A DNA stretch of 64,000 bases, from the NCBI RefSeq assembly GCF_900129025.1, contig NZ_FQUM01000002.1, positions 124,001 to 188,000 of the forward strand. The letters are read 5' to 3'. The translations under genes and the position numbers were made by a program. Every line of letters starts with the position of its first letter. Within the stretch, counting starts at the first letter, position 1. Positions 1 through 8,419 of the stretch are shown here, piece after piece. The notes beneath the pieces were generated by a model. The model was given only the letters and a program-made list of their open reading frames with translations, did not search any database and had not been told where the DNA came from. The DNA is from Mariniphaga anaerophila. GTDB lineage: Bacteria; Bacteroidota; Bacteroidia; Bacteroidales; Prolixibacteraceae.

Positions 1-2
1 CG

Positions 3-422
3 TGGCAGGATAAAACCCGGAAACTGGAAAGCCTGGAACAACAAAAGGATGAAAATCCGGCAAAGGCTACTAAATTATTGCCATTTTTTGATGAAAAAGG
101 GGTGATGCGTTTTTCGATGTTTCCCAGCGACATCTTTTATCTCGAAGCAGCCGATAACTATGTTACCATCTATTTCCTGAACAAACAAAAAGTTTCGCAC
201 TATTTAATTCGAAATAGTCTGAAAAATCTGGAAGAATACCTTTCTGAATATTCGTTTATTCGTTGTCATCGCTCATTTATTGTCAATTTTGAAAAAGTAA
301 AACTCATTCGCAAAGAAAAGGACGGGTTAAAACTGGAAATTGATGCGCCCACCGAGATGATAATTCCGGTATCAAAAACATATTCGCAGGGTGTTTTGGA
401 TGAATTCGTAAAAAACGGCTGA
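3..422 (+). CDS. LytTR DNA-binding domain protein, 3' part only
   Basis: The frame is open from the first bases of the window, so the N-terminus is missing. The visible 139 residues start with a charged, probably coiled-coil stretch (about residues 1-20) and continue into a full LytTR domain. Its landmarks are FYLEAADNYVTIYF and the signature IRCHRSFIVNF near residues 85-96. LytTR domains bind DNA as the output of AlgR/AgrA-type regulators. The missing half could be a receiver domain or, given the coiled coil, a membrane segment; the sequence does not decide. It ends in front of a hairpin and converges with the next gene. Confidence 0.88.
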   Translation, partial: WQDKTRKLESLEQQKDENPAKATKLLPFFDEKGVMRFSMFPSDIFYLEAADNYVTIYFLNKQKVSHYLIRNSLKNLEEYLSEYSFIRCHRSFIVNFEKVKLIRKEKDGLKLEIDAPTEMIIPVSKTYSQGVLDEFVKNG

Positions 423-500
423 TGCCGTTGAATTTCAGACCACAAAACAGATATTTTAATTTTAAGGGCTGAAGCGTTTTAATGCCACTGCTTTGCATTA

Positions 501-533
501 AAAAACCGCCTGAAATTGGCCAGACGGTTTTTA
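501..533. terminator. bidirectional terminator between convergent genes
   Basis: Arms AAAAACCG and CGGTTTTT, extended by an inner CTG/CAG pair, form a hairpin with an A-run on one side and a T-run on the other. It can therefore work for both the LytTR gene and the lipoprotein gene on the opposite strand. A second hairpin (TTTAATGC/GCATTAAA) lies immediately to its left. Confidence 0.65.
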
Positions 534-574
534 AAGAACTAACTGTTGCAGCAAAATCTGGAGATTTGGAAATT

Positions 575-1231
575 TTATTCTATATCAATTAATTTTAGAT
601 AAGTTTCACCGTTTGTGAGCAATGCTTTCAGGTAGAATTGCTTTGCTCCTTCGTCTTGCAGCGCCGATAAATCAAACTGCATCTCCCGGGTGAGCCACAT
701 CTCACACAAATCGTCTTTTGCGTCGTGCCGTATTTCCAGCACCGGAATGTTGTTCCCGTCCTGGTTTTCCTGATGAATTCGGGCCAGATTAACAACATGC
801 TCGCGGCATCCCCCGCTAAACGAAAGTTTTAAATGCAGGCAACCTGCATTGGCAGTGGCTTCGTACACCTGAACCGGATCGTTGGCCAGGCTGTCGTAAT
901 TGTTAGCGTACAAGTCTGTCACCGGAGAGCCGCAAGTTAATTCCTGCACATTCAGAATATCGCAGGCCGTTCCTTTATCGCAAGTCGAAATAATGTTTGG
1001 AAGCATCACGTAATCTACCAGAATACGTTGTCCCTGAACAAATTCAAAATCTTTGGGATAGTTGTGCGGCTGAATTTTTGTTCCGTTGTCAAGTTCAATT
1101 ACGAAACCGCAGTAATTCATTCCGGAATAGTCTACAACCACGCCGGTTTCCTGAAATGTCAGATCTTCCTCTTCCTGGCAACTGACAAAAAAGACGGTGA
1201 ATAAAACGAATAATATAAATAAATTTCTCAT
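575..1231 (-). CDS. hypothetical lipoprotein, cysteine-rich
   Basis: A protein of 218 residues with a lipoprotein signal: a hydrophobic stretch ending FFVSC, Cys18 being the lipidated residue, followed by an acidic QEEED. The mature part has two segments. The first (about 25-100) is a small beta-rich region with several cysteines (YCGFVIELDNG, CDKGTACD); the second (about 120-218) contains GCLHLKLSFSGGC and DLCEMWLT. I do not recognise the family. It follows the two serpin genes on the same strand after a 99-nt gap, so it may be the last gene of their transcript. Confidence 0.8.
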   Translation of the reverse strand: MRNLFILFVLFTVFFVSCQEEEDLTFQETGVVVDYSGMNYCGFVIELDNGTKIQPHNYPKDFEFVQGQRILVDYVMLPNIISTCDKGTACDILNVQELTCGSPVTDLYANNYDSLANDPVQVYEATANAGCLHLKLSFSGGCREHVVNLARIHQENQDGNNIPVLEIRHDAKDDLCEMWLTREMQFDLSALQDEGAKQFYLKALLTNGETYLKLIDIE

Positions 1232-1330
1232 GGCTTTCTTTTAAGAACGTTTTCTCTTTTCTATTATTTTTCCGTAGCGGAAAAATACTATGCTACTAGT
1301 TTTCAATATTGTTTTTATAATGCTCTGTTT

Positions 1331-2569
1331 TTAGTTGTATTCTGGGTTTTTTACCTCTCCGATAAATAAAATAGCGCCTGTATCTTTTTCTATAATGGCG
1401 TAAACAAAAGGCTTGTTCACATAAAATGGGACAGTAGGCGGCTCTGTGCCCATACTGGTGGTAGAAAATGTCATTCCGGTTACTGCTGCTGCTTCGGTTC
1501 CGGTTTCATTAACATCAATATATGATTTATGAATGGCGCTGCTGATGAATAATTCATCATCTGTAATACCTGAAAAATCAGCGGCGTCCGGATTAAATGC
1601 GTTTTGCATTCCCATTATCTGCAATACCTTATTCAGTTCGGTTTTGAAGGCGTATTTAAATCGGGGCATGGTAACCCGAACGCGTTCTGTCATTTCAAAG
1701 TTTTTCATCCAGCTTTCCCAGTTGGCCGACGACAGCTCGTCGATTACATCCTGCGAGTTGTTTTCTAGGGCTGGCAATAAAACCACCATGTTGTACTGGC
1801 CGTTTCCGTATGGCATTTTTATGGCACTGAAAAGGTTGTTTGAGGTGTAGGGCAAATTTTCCAGTTTGCTCATCATCGGAACTTGTTTAGTTGTGCCGTC
1901 GGTTTTATGAAACGGAAGATTGTGGGTTCCCTGTTCATCAAATTTATTGGTCCAGGTTCCATAAAAATAGACGGCATTCAGAAGTACCATCCTATCCATC
2001 GGGTTAAGCTGGTCAATAATTGTTTGAATTTTGTCGTGGGTTTTTTCAGCCACCCAGTTGTTAATGGATTCTACAGCAGTGGGAGAGCCAAAATTCAGTT
2101 CGCTGATTTCTGCCCCGTAGGTTGCTTCGTTAACAGAAACGAAACTTTTCTTTACCGAAAAACCTTCAGCATAAAAAATGGCATTGGCAATTTCAAGTGC
2201 CACTTCCTCGTCTAGCGACTGCAAAGCTCTGATAAACATTTTATAAGAAGCGTTTATGTTGTCCGCAGAAAGTCCGTTCAGCTTTAAAACGTTCTCCATT
2301 TCAGTTTTTGTGGCACCGTCGGCACCGTTATACGCCATGGCCAGCGCTATTGAAATACTCAGCGGCGAAACCATCAGGTTTTCTTCGCTGCTTTCTTCTC
2401 TGATTTTCTGAAAAAGTTCCACTCCGAAAGTATTATCGGCTTCCACCAGCCGGGCAGACTTTTCATCCAGTCTGATAACTTTGTTTTCGCCGTGGTTCAA
2501 CTCGTTTTTGTGGCACGAATTAACTGACGTGAGTATAAATGCCAGGGGAAATAATAAAATAATTTTCAT
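1331..2569 (-). CDS. serpin family lipoprotein (second of a pair)
   Basis: A full-length serpin of 412 residues with a lipoprotein signal (lipobox SVNSC, Cys19), so it probably sits on the cell surface or in the periplasm. Serpins trap proteases irreversibly through a cleaved reactive-centre loop. The hinge NETGTEAAAVTG is intact, with small residues at P12-P10, which predicts an inhibitory serpin. Counting from the hinge by antitrypsin numbering puts the scissile bond in TFSTTSMG, probably Thr-Ser. The C-terminal serpin signature PFVYAIIEKDTGAILFIGEV is complete. It lies 60 nt downstream of its paralogue and has a different loop, hence probably a different protease target. Confidence 0.95.
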   Translation of the reverse strand: MKIILLFPLAFILTSVNSCHKNELNHGENKVIRLDEKSARLVEADNTFGVELFQKIREESSEENLMVSPLSISIALAMAYNGADGATKTEMENVLKLNGLSADNINASYKMFIRALQSLDEEVALEIANAIFYAEGFSVKKSFVSVNEATYGAEISELNFGSPTAVESINNWVAEKTHDKIQTIIDQLNPMDRMVLLNAVYFYGTWTNKFDEQGTHNLPFHKTDGTTKQVPMMSKLENLPYTSNNLFSAIKMPYGNGQYNMVVLLPALENNSQDVIDELSSANWESWMKNFEMTERVRVTMPRFKYAFKTELNKVLQIMGMQNAFNPDAADFSGITDDELFISSAIHKSYIDVNETGTEAAAVTGMTFSTTSMGTEPPTVPFYVNKPFVYAIIEKDTGAILFIGEVKNPEYN

Positions 2570-2629
2570 GTTCGTTTTTATAATGTCTTTAGTTTTCTGT
2601 TCTCGCTAATCATAAACCGGGTCGTTTTT

Positions 2630-3859
2630 TTAGTGGGCCTGCGGATTTTTTACTGTTCCCATAAACAAAATGGCACCTGTGTTTTTTTCAGTAATTGCGT
2701 ACAAGAAGGGCCTGTTTACATTAAAAGGTATTTTGGTTGGGCCGCCAACGGTTGTGCGCTCAATGGCAACAATGGTAACTGCTGCCGCTTCAGTTCCTTC
2801 TTCGTTTACTTCAATAAACGACTTGTGTTTTACATAGTCGATGTTTAAGCGGCCATCCCGGTTAATGCCTGTAAAATCTGCAGCACGGGTAAAGGCAATT
2901 TTCATTCCCATTTCTGTTAAAACGTCGTTTAATGTAATTTCGTATTTGTATTTAAAGCGCGGAAGTTTTATGTCAATATTTCTGGTTTCGGTAAAACTTT
3001 TCATCCACGTATTCCAGTTCTCTTCGTTCAGTTCGTTTATTATTTCCTGCAAGTTTTTTCCCGTTTGAGGCAGAAAAACATACATGTTGTAATTTCCCTT
3101 TCCGTAGGAAAGCTGAATGGCGCTGAACAAATCGTTCGACGCGTAAGGTAAAGTATCGAGCCGCTGCATGGTTTCAGCCTGAATGCTTCCGCCGTTATCG
3201 AGATAAAAAGGAAGTTGTTCGGTGCTTTTTTCGTTAAACTCTTTTTGCCAGGCTCCTTTAAAATAGATGGCGTTCAGCAAAAACATCACATGGTCGCGGG
3301 AAATTTGTTCGATAATTTTATCGATTTTGTCGTGTGTTTTGTTTGCTACCCAGTTGTTAATTGTTTCCACGGCCTGAGGTGAACCAAAATCGAGAGGAGA
3401 AACTTCCGCATCGTAATAATTTTTATTGGTTGAAATAAAACTTTTTTCAACTGGAAAAACATCGCTGTAAAAAATGGAATTGGCAATCTCCAGCAGTACT
3501 TTTTGGTCGAGCGATTTGAGTGCATTCACCAGGTCGCGGTACGAAGTGTTGATGTCTTCCGGAGTCAATCCGTAAACTTTCAGCGTTTTTTCCATTGCCG
3601 TTTTTGTTTCGCCATCGGCGCCGTTGTATGTCATGGCCAGCGCCAGGCTCACACTCAATGGCGAAACCATAATATTTTCGTAGTCGGTTTCCGAGGCAAA
3701 AACATTCCGGTAGAGTTCAAATCCGAAGTTGTTTTCGGCTTTAATCAGGCTGGCTGTTTTTTCAGTAACTCTCAGTTCTTCATCGGGAGTGTTGTTGGGA
3801 AGGTCGCAGCCTGCAGTAAAAATGATTATTGAAAGAATAAGAATCGATATCGTTTTCAT
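2630..3859 (-). CDS. serpin family lipoprotein (first of a pair)
   Basis: A serpin of 409 residues with lipobox FTAGC (Cys18). The hinge NEEGTEAAAVT is of the inhibitory type. The loop continues IVAIERTTVGG, so Arg lies at P2 or P1; a trypsin-like target is possible. The C-terminal signature PFLYAITEKNTGAILFMGTV is present. The gene is close kin to the serpin downstream and probably arose by tandem duplication with divergence of the loop. It is transcribed away from the ECF sigma factor. A GCAACC-N16-CATCTT promoter on this strand lies 36 nt before the start codon, which suggests control by that sigma factor. Confidence 0.95.
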   Translation of the reverse strand: MKTISILILSIIIFTAGCDLPNNTPDEELRVTEKTASLIKAENNFGFELYRNVFASETDYENIMVSPLSVSLALAMTYNGADGETKTAMEKTLKVYGLTPEDINTSYRDLVNALKSLDQKVLLEIANSIFYSDVFPVEKSFISTNKNYYDAEVSPLDFGSPQAVETINNWVANKTHDKIDKIIEQISRDHVMFLLNAIYFKGAWQKEFNEKSTEQLPFYLDNGGSIQAETMQRLDTLPYASNDLFSAIQLSYGKGNYNMYVFLPQTGKNLQEIINELNEENWNTWMKSFTETRNIDIKLPRFKYKYEITLNDVLTEMGMKIAFTRAADFTGINRDGRLNIDYVKHKSFIEVNEEGTEAAAVTIVAIERTTVGGPTKIPFNVNRPFLYAITEKNTGAILFMGTVKNPQAH

Positions 3860-3894
3860 TGTTTGACTTTTAATTTGTCGCGCATTTTTTATTT

Positions 3895-3922
3895 AAGATG
3901 GCGTGCGAAATAAAAAGGTTGC
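3895..3922 (-). promoter_or_regulatory. ECF-type promoter for the serpin genes
   Basis: On the minus strand GCAACC (3922-3917) is followed after exactly 16 nt by CATCTT (3900-3895). The same spacing and boxes occur at 3955-3982, 6121-6148 and 37596-37623. Box assignment as -35 and -10 is inferred from the resemblance to ECF promoters. Together with the divergent copy it makes a large palindrome. Confidence 0.7.
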
Positions 3923-3954
3923 GCAGAATTCAAAAAAAAAAAATTTGGGCCGAC

Positions 3955-3982
3955 GCAACCTTTTTATTTCTTGTTCCATCTA
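3955..3982 (+). promoter_or_regulatory. ECF-type promoter for the sigma factor operon
   Basis: GCAACC (3955-3960), a 16-nt spacer, then CATCTA (3977-3982). It points towards the sigma-factor gene, implying autoregulation, with a long leader of about 105 nt before the TTG start. The 16-nt arms of the palindrome (3908-3923 and 3953-3968) are the two -35 regions facing away from each other. Confidence 0.7.
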
Positions 3983-4094
3983 TCCAGTGTTTTCAATTGA
4001 AAAAAGTTGCGGAAACCAATTGGCAGCAAGTTAGAGATAAATGCAGGAAAGCGGAATTTATCTTTACTTTTGAAGGAACTTTTGCAGGCTTGAT

Positions 4095-4655
4095 TTGGAA
4101 GAACTAAAAAATATTATAAACGAGTGTGCGTCGGGTAATGTACATGCGCAGGAAAAACTTTACCGGATGTTTGCGCCGAAAATGTTCGGGGTTTGTTTGC
4201 GCTATGCAAAAGACAGAACCGAAGCTGAAGACAATCTTCAGGACGGATTTATTAAGGTTTTTTCGAACGTTAAAAATTTTAGGCACGAAGGTTCTTTTGA
4301 AGGCTGGATGAGAAGAATTATGGTGAACGTTTCTTTGGGAAAATTCAGAAAACAGAATGTGTTGTACCCGGTGGAAGATATGACGAAATATGACTCTGCT
4401 GAGGTCTCGGACGATATTCTTGCAAAAATTGGAGCGGAAGATTTGCTCGAGCTGGTTCAGCAGTTGCCTCCGCGGTACCGGATGGTTTTCAACCTCTACG
4501 TAATGGAAGGAATGAACCACCAGGAGATAGGAGAAGAGATGAACATTTCGGTGGGAACATCGAAATCGAACCTTGCAAGGGCAAGGGATATTTTAAAACG
4601 TAAAGTACTTGAGCTTTACGGAGAAGTAGAATCAAATGCAAATTATCTTGCATAA
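4095..4655 (+). CDS. RNA polymerase ECF sigma-70 factor
   Basis: An ECF sigma factor of 186 residues, with region 2 at about 20-90 (AEDNLQDGFIKVF, then FEGWMRRIMVN) and region 4 at about 120-175 (LPPRYRMVFNLYVMEGMNHQ, then the helix-turn-helix EIGEEMNISVGTSKSNLARA). It directs polymerase to a small promoter set. The only start in frame after the upstream stop is TTG at 4095. The stop codon overlaps the next start by 1 nt (TAATG), so the two proteins are translationally coupled, the usual layout for an ECF factor and its membrane-bound regulator. Likely targets are the four GCAACC-N16-C(A/T)TCT promoters. Confidence 0.94.
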   Translation: MEELKNIINECASGNVHAQEKLYRMFAPKMFGVCLRYAKDRTEAEDNLQDGFIKVFSNVKNFRHEGSFEGWMRRIMVNVSLGKFRKQNVLYPVEDMTKYDSAEVSDDILAKIGAEDLLELVQQLPPRYRMVFNLYVMEGMNHQEIGEEMNISVGTSKSNLARARDILKRKVLELYGEVESNANYLA

Positions 4656-6058
4656 TGAAGGAAAACTTAAATATGGATAAAATTTTTCGGGAAAAGCTTG
4701 ATGATTTCTCGAAAGAACCGCCTGCATTTTTGTGGGAAAATATTCAGGCAGAACTTGCCGGGCAGCGCCGTAAAAAACGGATGGCCTGGTATCGTTGGTC
4801 GGCAGCTGCCGTACTGCTTGCTCTGGCGTTTGTGTCGGGTTGGTATTTTAGCGAGAATGCAGAAGAAGTAGCACCTCGTGTAGTTAAATCTGAAACGGTA
4901 AAAACGGAGGACGAGCCCGAAAAAGTTCGGACGGAAGCCCCGGCTCAGTTGTTGCCCGACGTAGCAGCGGAAACAGACTCCCGCAAAAAAATGCCGCTGC
5001 TGGCAGATGCAACCGGCAAAAAAACTGTTCGGCAAAAAGAATTAGCAGGTTCGGATAAAGCAGAAACAGAAGAAAGAATTTTGCCGGCTGCTTCGGCAGA
5101 TTTTTCTGAAATAGAACATATTGCATCGGTAAATGTGCGGGTATCGGATGAGGAGCAAAACGATGAATTAGTGCAAAACGAAGGACAGGAAATTGTGCCT
5201 GAATTTGTTTCGTGGGAACGGACTTTAATCGCTGAAAATGCTCGCGTTCATAATAATACTACCAAAAGCGATGACAGAGGCTGGAAGCTCGGGCTGAATG
5301 TTTCTCCCGGTTATTCGTCGTATTCTGTTAGCCACGGCTCGGGCTATGCCAGAAATATGACTTACCAGAGCGATGATGGAAATGCCAGCGTGGGAGGAGG
5401 AATTTCCGTTCAGTATAAAACCGGAAAAAGAATTAGTGTGGAAAGTGGTGTTTACTACGCGCAAAATGGACAGCGCACCGGAAGTACGCCGGGGCTTTTT
5501 TCCCAGTCGGCTCAAGCCGATTATGCCGCAGCACCGCCCGATCGTACTTACTTTAATACGGCGTTAAAAATGACGGGTGACAATTTATTTATGAATAGCA
5601 CTGCCGGAATTATAGAGTTTAAAAATATGCCGAAAGGTGCAAATATTTCTGCCAACCTCGAGTCGGCGGGGGATTCACCCAATTCGCTGCTTACCCGCGG
5701 CGATTTGTCACAGGTTTTCGATTTTGTGGAAATTCCGCTTTATTTGCGTTACCTGGTTGTTGACCAGAAAATAGACCTGGAGCTGGTTGGCGGCATTAAT
5801 GCCGGACTGGTGGTCGGGAACAGTGCTTACCTGAAAAATGAGTATGGTGTTCAGGACATCGGAAGAACGCGCGACATTTCCAAAGTAAATGTTTCGGGAA
5901 CCCTTGGTGTTGGTGTAAATTATGCACTCGGAAAGCATTTGTCTGTTGCTGTTGAACCACGAATCAATTACTACTTGAATTCCATAAATCGTAATCCTGA
6001 AGTGGATTTCAGACCTTACCGGGTTGGTGTTTACACCGGACTGTATTATGCATTTTAA
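4655..6058 (+). CDS. putative anti-sigma/outer-membrane-barrel fusion protein
   Basis: A protein of 467 residues in three parts. A cytoplasmic N-terminus of about 45 residues carries PPAFLWENIQAEL, a motif I associate with ECF-linked Bacteroidota proteins. One transmembrane helix follows at about 46-65. Then comes an acidic linker (about 70-200) and a C-terminal beta-rich region (about 205-467) like the outer-membrane beta-barrel (PorT-like) domain, ending in an aromatic residue (GLYYAF). The layout suggests an anti-sigma anchor joined to a barrel-like sensor. If the C-terminal part really is in the outer membrane, the protein would span the envelope. Coupling to the sigma gene supports a regulatory role, but anti-sigma activity is inferred. 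Confidence 0.8.
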   Translation: MKENLNMDKIFREKLDDFSKEPPAFLWENIQAELAGQRRKKRMAWYRWSAAAVLLALAFVSGWYFSENAEEVAPRVVKSETVKTEDEPEKVRTEAPAQLLPDVAAETDSRKKMPLLADATGKKTVRQKELAGSDKAETEERILPAASADFSEIEHIASVNVRVSDEEQNDELVQNEGQEIVPEFVSWERTLIAENARVHNNTTKSDDRGWKLGLNVSPGYSSYSVSHGSGYARNMTYQSDDGNASVGGGISVQYKTGKRISVESGVYYAQNGQRTGSTPGLFSQSAQADYAAAPPDRTYFNTALKMTGDNLFMNSTAGIIEFKNMPKGANISANLESAGDSPNSLLTRGDLSQVFDFVEIPLYLRYLVVDQKIDLELVGGINAGLVVGNSAYLKNEYGVQDIGRTRDISKVNVSGTLGVGVNYALGKHLSVAVEPRINYYLNSINRNPEVDFRPYRVGVYTGLYYAF

Positions 6059-6120
6059 AGCCTGTTTTTGCAGTTTGTTTTGGAAATGAGACTGCTGCGA
6101 TAATTTTTTTTGCGCATTAC

Positions 6121-6148
6121 GCAACCTCCAAAACTTTTTTCGCTTCTA
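6121..6148 (+). promoter_or_regulatory. ECF-type promoter before the LVIVD-repeat gene
   Basis: GCAACC (6121-6126), 16 nt, then CTTCTA (6143-6148), 18 nt before the ATG at 6166. It has the same spacing as the serpin and sigma-factor promoters. It remains intact although the gene behind it is damaged. Confidence 0.65.
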
Positions 6149-6165
6149 ACCTGAAAACTTATACC

Positions 6166-7181
6166 TATGAGAAAATTGTGCCTGCTTTTGCCTGCCGTGT
6201 TTTTAGCCATTAATTGATATTTCTGACGTGGCTAACCCGAAAGAGGTGGAGCGCATCAACGGAGTTTTTCCTTATACAATTCCCGAGGCAAAAGACCCCG
6301 GCTTGCTCACTGCGGAAGTAGATGAAAAAAAAGGAGTGGTGGTTGACTGGAAGATTGATTATGCCCGCTTGAAAGTTGAGCGGAAAAGTTATCCCATTTA
6401 TCGGAGCGGCTGGTACAAAAATGAGTACTTTACCGATGCGTATTCCAATGTGAGTTCAGGTTCGTCTTCTTCGCAAAGTATTGGTGGATATTCCAGTAGT
6501 ACGCAGGGTAACTCGTTTGGCATTGGCGGCTCAATGGCAAGGTTCGGTCTGAATGGCGACTATTTGTACATAGTGGATTCCGAGAACTTCCATGTTTTTG
6601 ATGTTACCGAGAGTGTGAAGCCGGTGCTGGTAAATAAGAAAGAGGCTGGCGAAGACATTGAAACCATGTTTGTGCACGACGACCATTTTTTTCTGGGAAC
6701 AATGAGCGGCATGCTGGTTTATTCTCTTGCTGACCCAAAAAATCCTGAGCAAATACACAGTTACACTCATGTGCGCAGTTGCGATCCGGTTGTGGTTCAG
6801 AGCCACGTTGCTTACGTAACCTTAAGGGGAGGGAACGAGTGCGGCCGCACTGTAAGCAGACTTGATATTCTTGAATTGAGAGAGGATTACAAGAATTCTA
6901 TTTTGTTGTATTCATATTCCATGCGCGAACCCTACGGGTTGGGAATTGATGACGAAATTCTTTTTGTGTGCGATGGAAAAGACGGATTACTTGTTTATGA
7001 TGCTTCGGATCTGAAGTCAATCGGGAACAGAAAAATTGCACAATTTGGGAATATTAATGCGTTTGATGTAATCCCTTTTAGTGACTACCTTTTTATGATT
7101 GGAAAAGATGGTTTTTACCAGTACGATTATTCTGACTTGATGGATATCCGGCAGGTGAGCCACATTCCGGTACAGGAATAA
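6166..7181 (+). pseudogene. LVIVD-repeat lipoprotein with internal deletion
   Basis: ATG at 6166 begins a signal peptide (MRKLCLLLPAVFLAIN) that hits a stop at 6214. A second open stretch in another frame (to 7181, about 320 codons) begins at DISDVANPKEVERI. This is the middle of an LVIVD-repeat beta-propeller protein; later repeats are VFDVTESVKPVLV, YSLADPKNPEQ and VYDASDLKSIG. In relatives I know, about 100 residues with the first blades separate the signal from this point. The gene has therefore probably lost about 300 nt, including the lipidation Cys, and gone out of frame. Starting at the GTG at 6228 would give a propeller without an export signal. Convergent with the next gene. Confidence 0.75.
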
Positions 7182-7213
7182 AATATGTTTAAAATGGTTC
7201 TTCTTTTGTTGAA

Positions 7214-8419
7214 CTACCCGGCTGTTTTGTCCGGTCTGAGTGGTTGCGGGTTGTACTGATGTTCAATTCGTTTAATATCCAGTTTTCGCTGGTTTAAAAT
7301 ATTTATGTATTCCTTGCAATTGTGTTCGTGCACTGCATTTTTTTGCCCGAAAACGTAGTAGGATTTTACGGCCCAGTCAACAGCAGCATCCAGCTGATTA
7401 AGCATTTCGCAGGCCAGTGCCATGTTAAACATACATTTAGCTGCAATTTTTTTGTTGGGGTTTTCTACATGCCGTTTCCATATTTCTGCTGCTTCCAGCC
7501 ATTTTCCTTCGGCAACCAGTGCATTTGTTTGTTTTAGTTCGACCTGCCCGGAGATGTAATATAGCCGTTGAACGTCAACCCAGTGCGGCGTAATAAAGTT
7601 TGTGAAGTTGTTGCTCGCAATTTTTGCAGCTTCTTTTATGGCCTCTTCTCGGGGCGGATGTACAACTACTCCATCAACGTAATCCCAGGTAATTGTGTCC
7701 ACCCGGTCGTAAAAATAAGTCAGTTGCAGGTTTTCGAGGTCGAAAAAATTCCAATACGAAACTACAAATACATCAAAAACCCCGATTGCCTCTTCGTTGC
7801 TTATTGCCAGTTCGTTTTCAGTTGTTGCAAAGTAATCCAGTGATAGAAGCATTTTTGCTCCAATTGAATCCCGCATCCGGGCTAATTCATCTTTTGTGTA
7901 AGTGGCCAGTTCAGGATCAATAGTTCTGATATCTGCGTGCTCTTTTTTAGGTTGAAAGTGACCGGCCAGCGACCAGAAGTTGGCAACCGGTGCGGTGATT
8001 AGATGAGTGTCAGAAGTTTCCAAAGAGTCATTCGGAACATCAGTTTCTGCCCTGAGGAGGGAGTCAGAAAAAAGAACGTTTGAATAATTTCCGCGCTCGA
8101 TTTCAATAATTGAGTCGAAAAAGCGGCTGTTTTTTAACGATGAAAGAAAACTGTTGTAATAAATTTCAGAGGCAATGCTGTCTGTATTTTTGGTGTCGGT
8201 TACTAATTCATTATTTTGGTAATAACCGGCAAAGTTAGGATTGTACCCGGCATTAATATTATTGTAACGAATGGCAATTGTGTCGTATTTTTCCTGGAAA
8301 AAGATTTTTGCAGGTACGAAAATTTCGAGTTGGGTTGTTTTTGAACTGTAAAGAGTGTTGCATGCTGAAAAAAAAACTCCGAAAAAAGCCAGCACTGCCA
8401 GTTTAAGGGAGTTTTTCAT
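7214..8419 (-). CDS. DUF6340-like lipoprotein (third paralogue)
   Basis: A lipoprotein of 401 residues (signal ending FFSACNTLY). The N-terminal half resembles the Bacteroidota family I know as DUF6340 (IFVPAKIFFQEKYDTIAIRY). The C-terminal third (about 285-385) looks like TPR-type helical hairpins (AEGKWLEAAEIWKRHVEN, then MFNMALACEMLNQLDAAVDW). Function unknown; probably an envelope protein. It is the last of three similar genes and its start overlaps the end of the preceding one by 17 nt. The family name is from memory; paralogy with the two neighbours is visible directly. Confidence 0.8.
   Translation of the reverse strand: MKNSLKLAVLAFFGVFFSACNTLYSSKTTQLEIFVPAKIFFQEKYDTIAIRYNNINAGYNPNFAGYYQNNELVTDTKNTDSIASEIYYNSFLSSLKNSRFFDSIIEIERGNYSNVLFSDSLLRAETDVPNDSLETSDTHLITAPVANFWSLAGHFQPKKEHADIRTIDPELATYTKDELARMRDSIGAKMLLSLDYFATTENELAISNEEAIGVFDVFVVSYWNFFDLENLQLTYFYDRVDTITWDYVDGVVVHPPREEAIKEAAKIASNNFTNFITPHWVDVQRLYYISGQVELKQTNALVAEGKWLEAAEIWKRHVENPNKKIAAKCMFNMALACEMLNQLDAAVDWAVKSYYVFGQKNAVHEHNCKEYINILNQRKLDIKRIEHQYNPQPLRPDKTAG

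Noticed and set aside
3898-4107. Open frame of 69 codons between the serpin and sigma-factor genes.
   Set aside because: It covers both divergent promoters, is low-complexity and overlaps the sigma factor in another frame.
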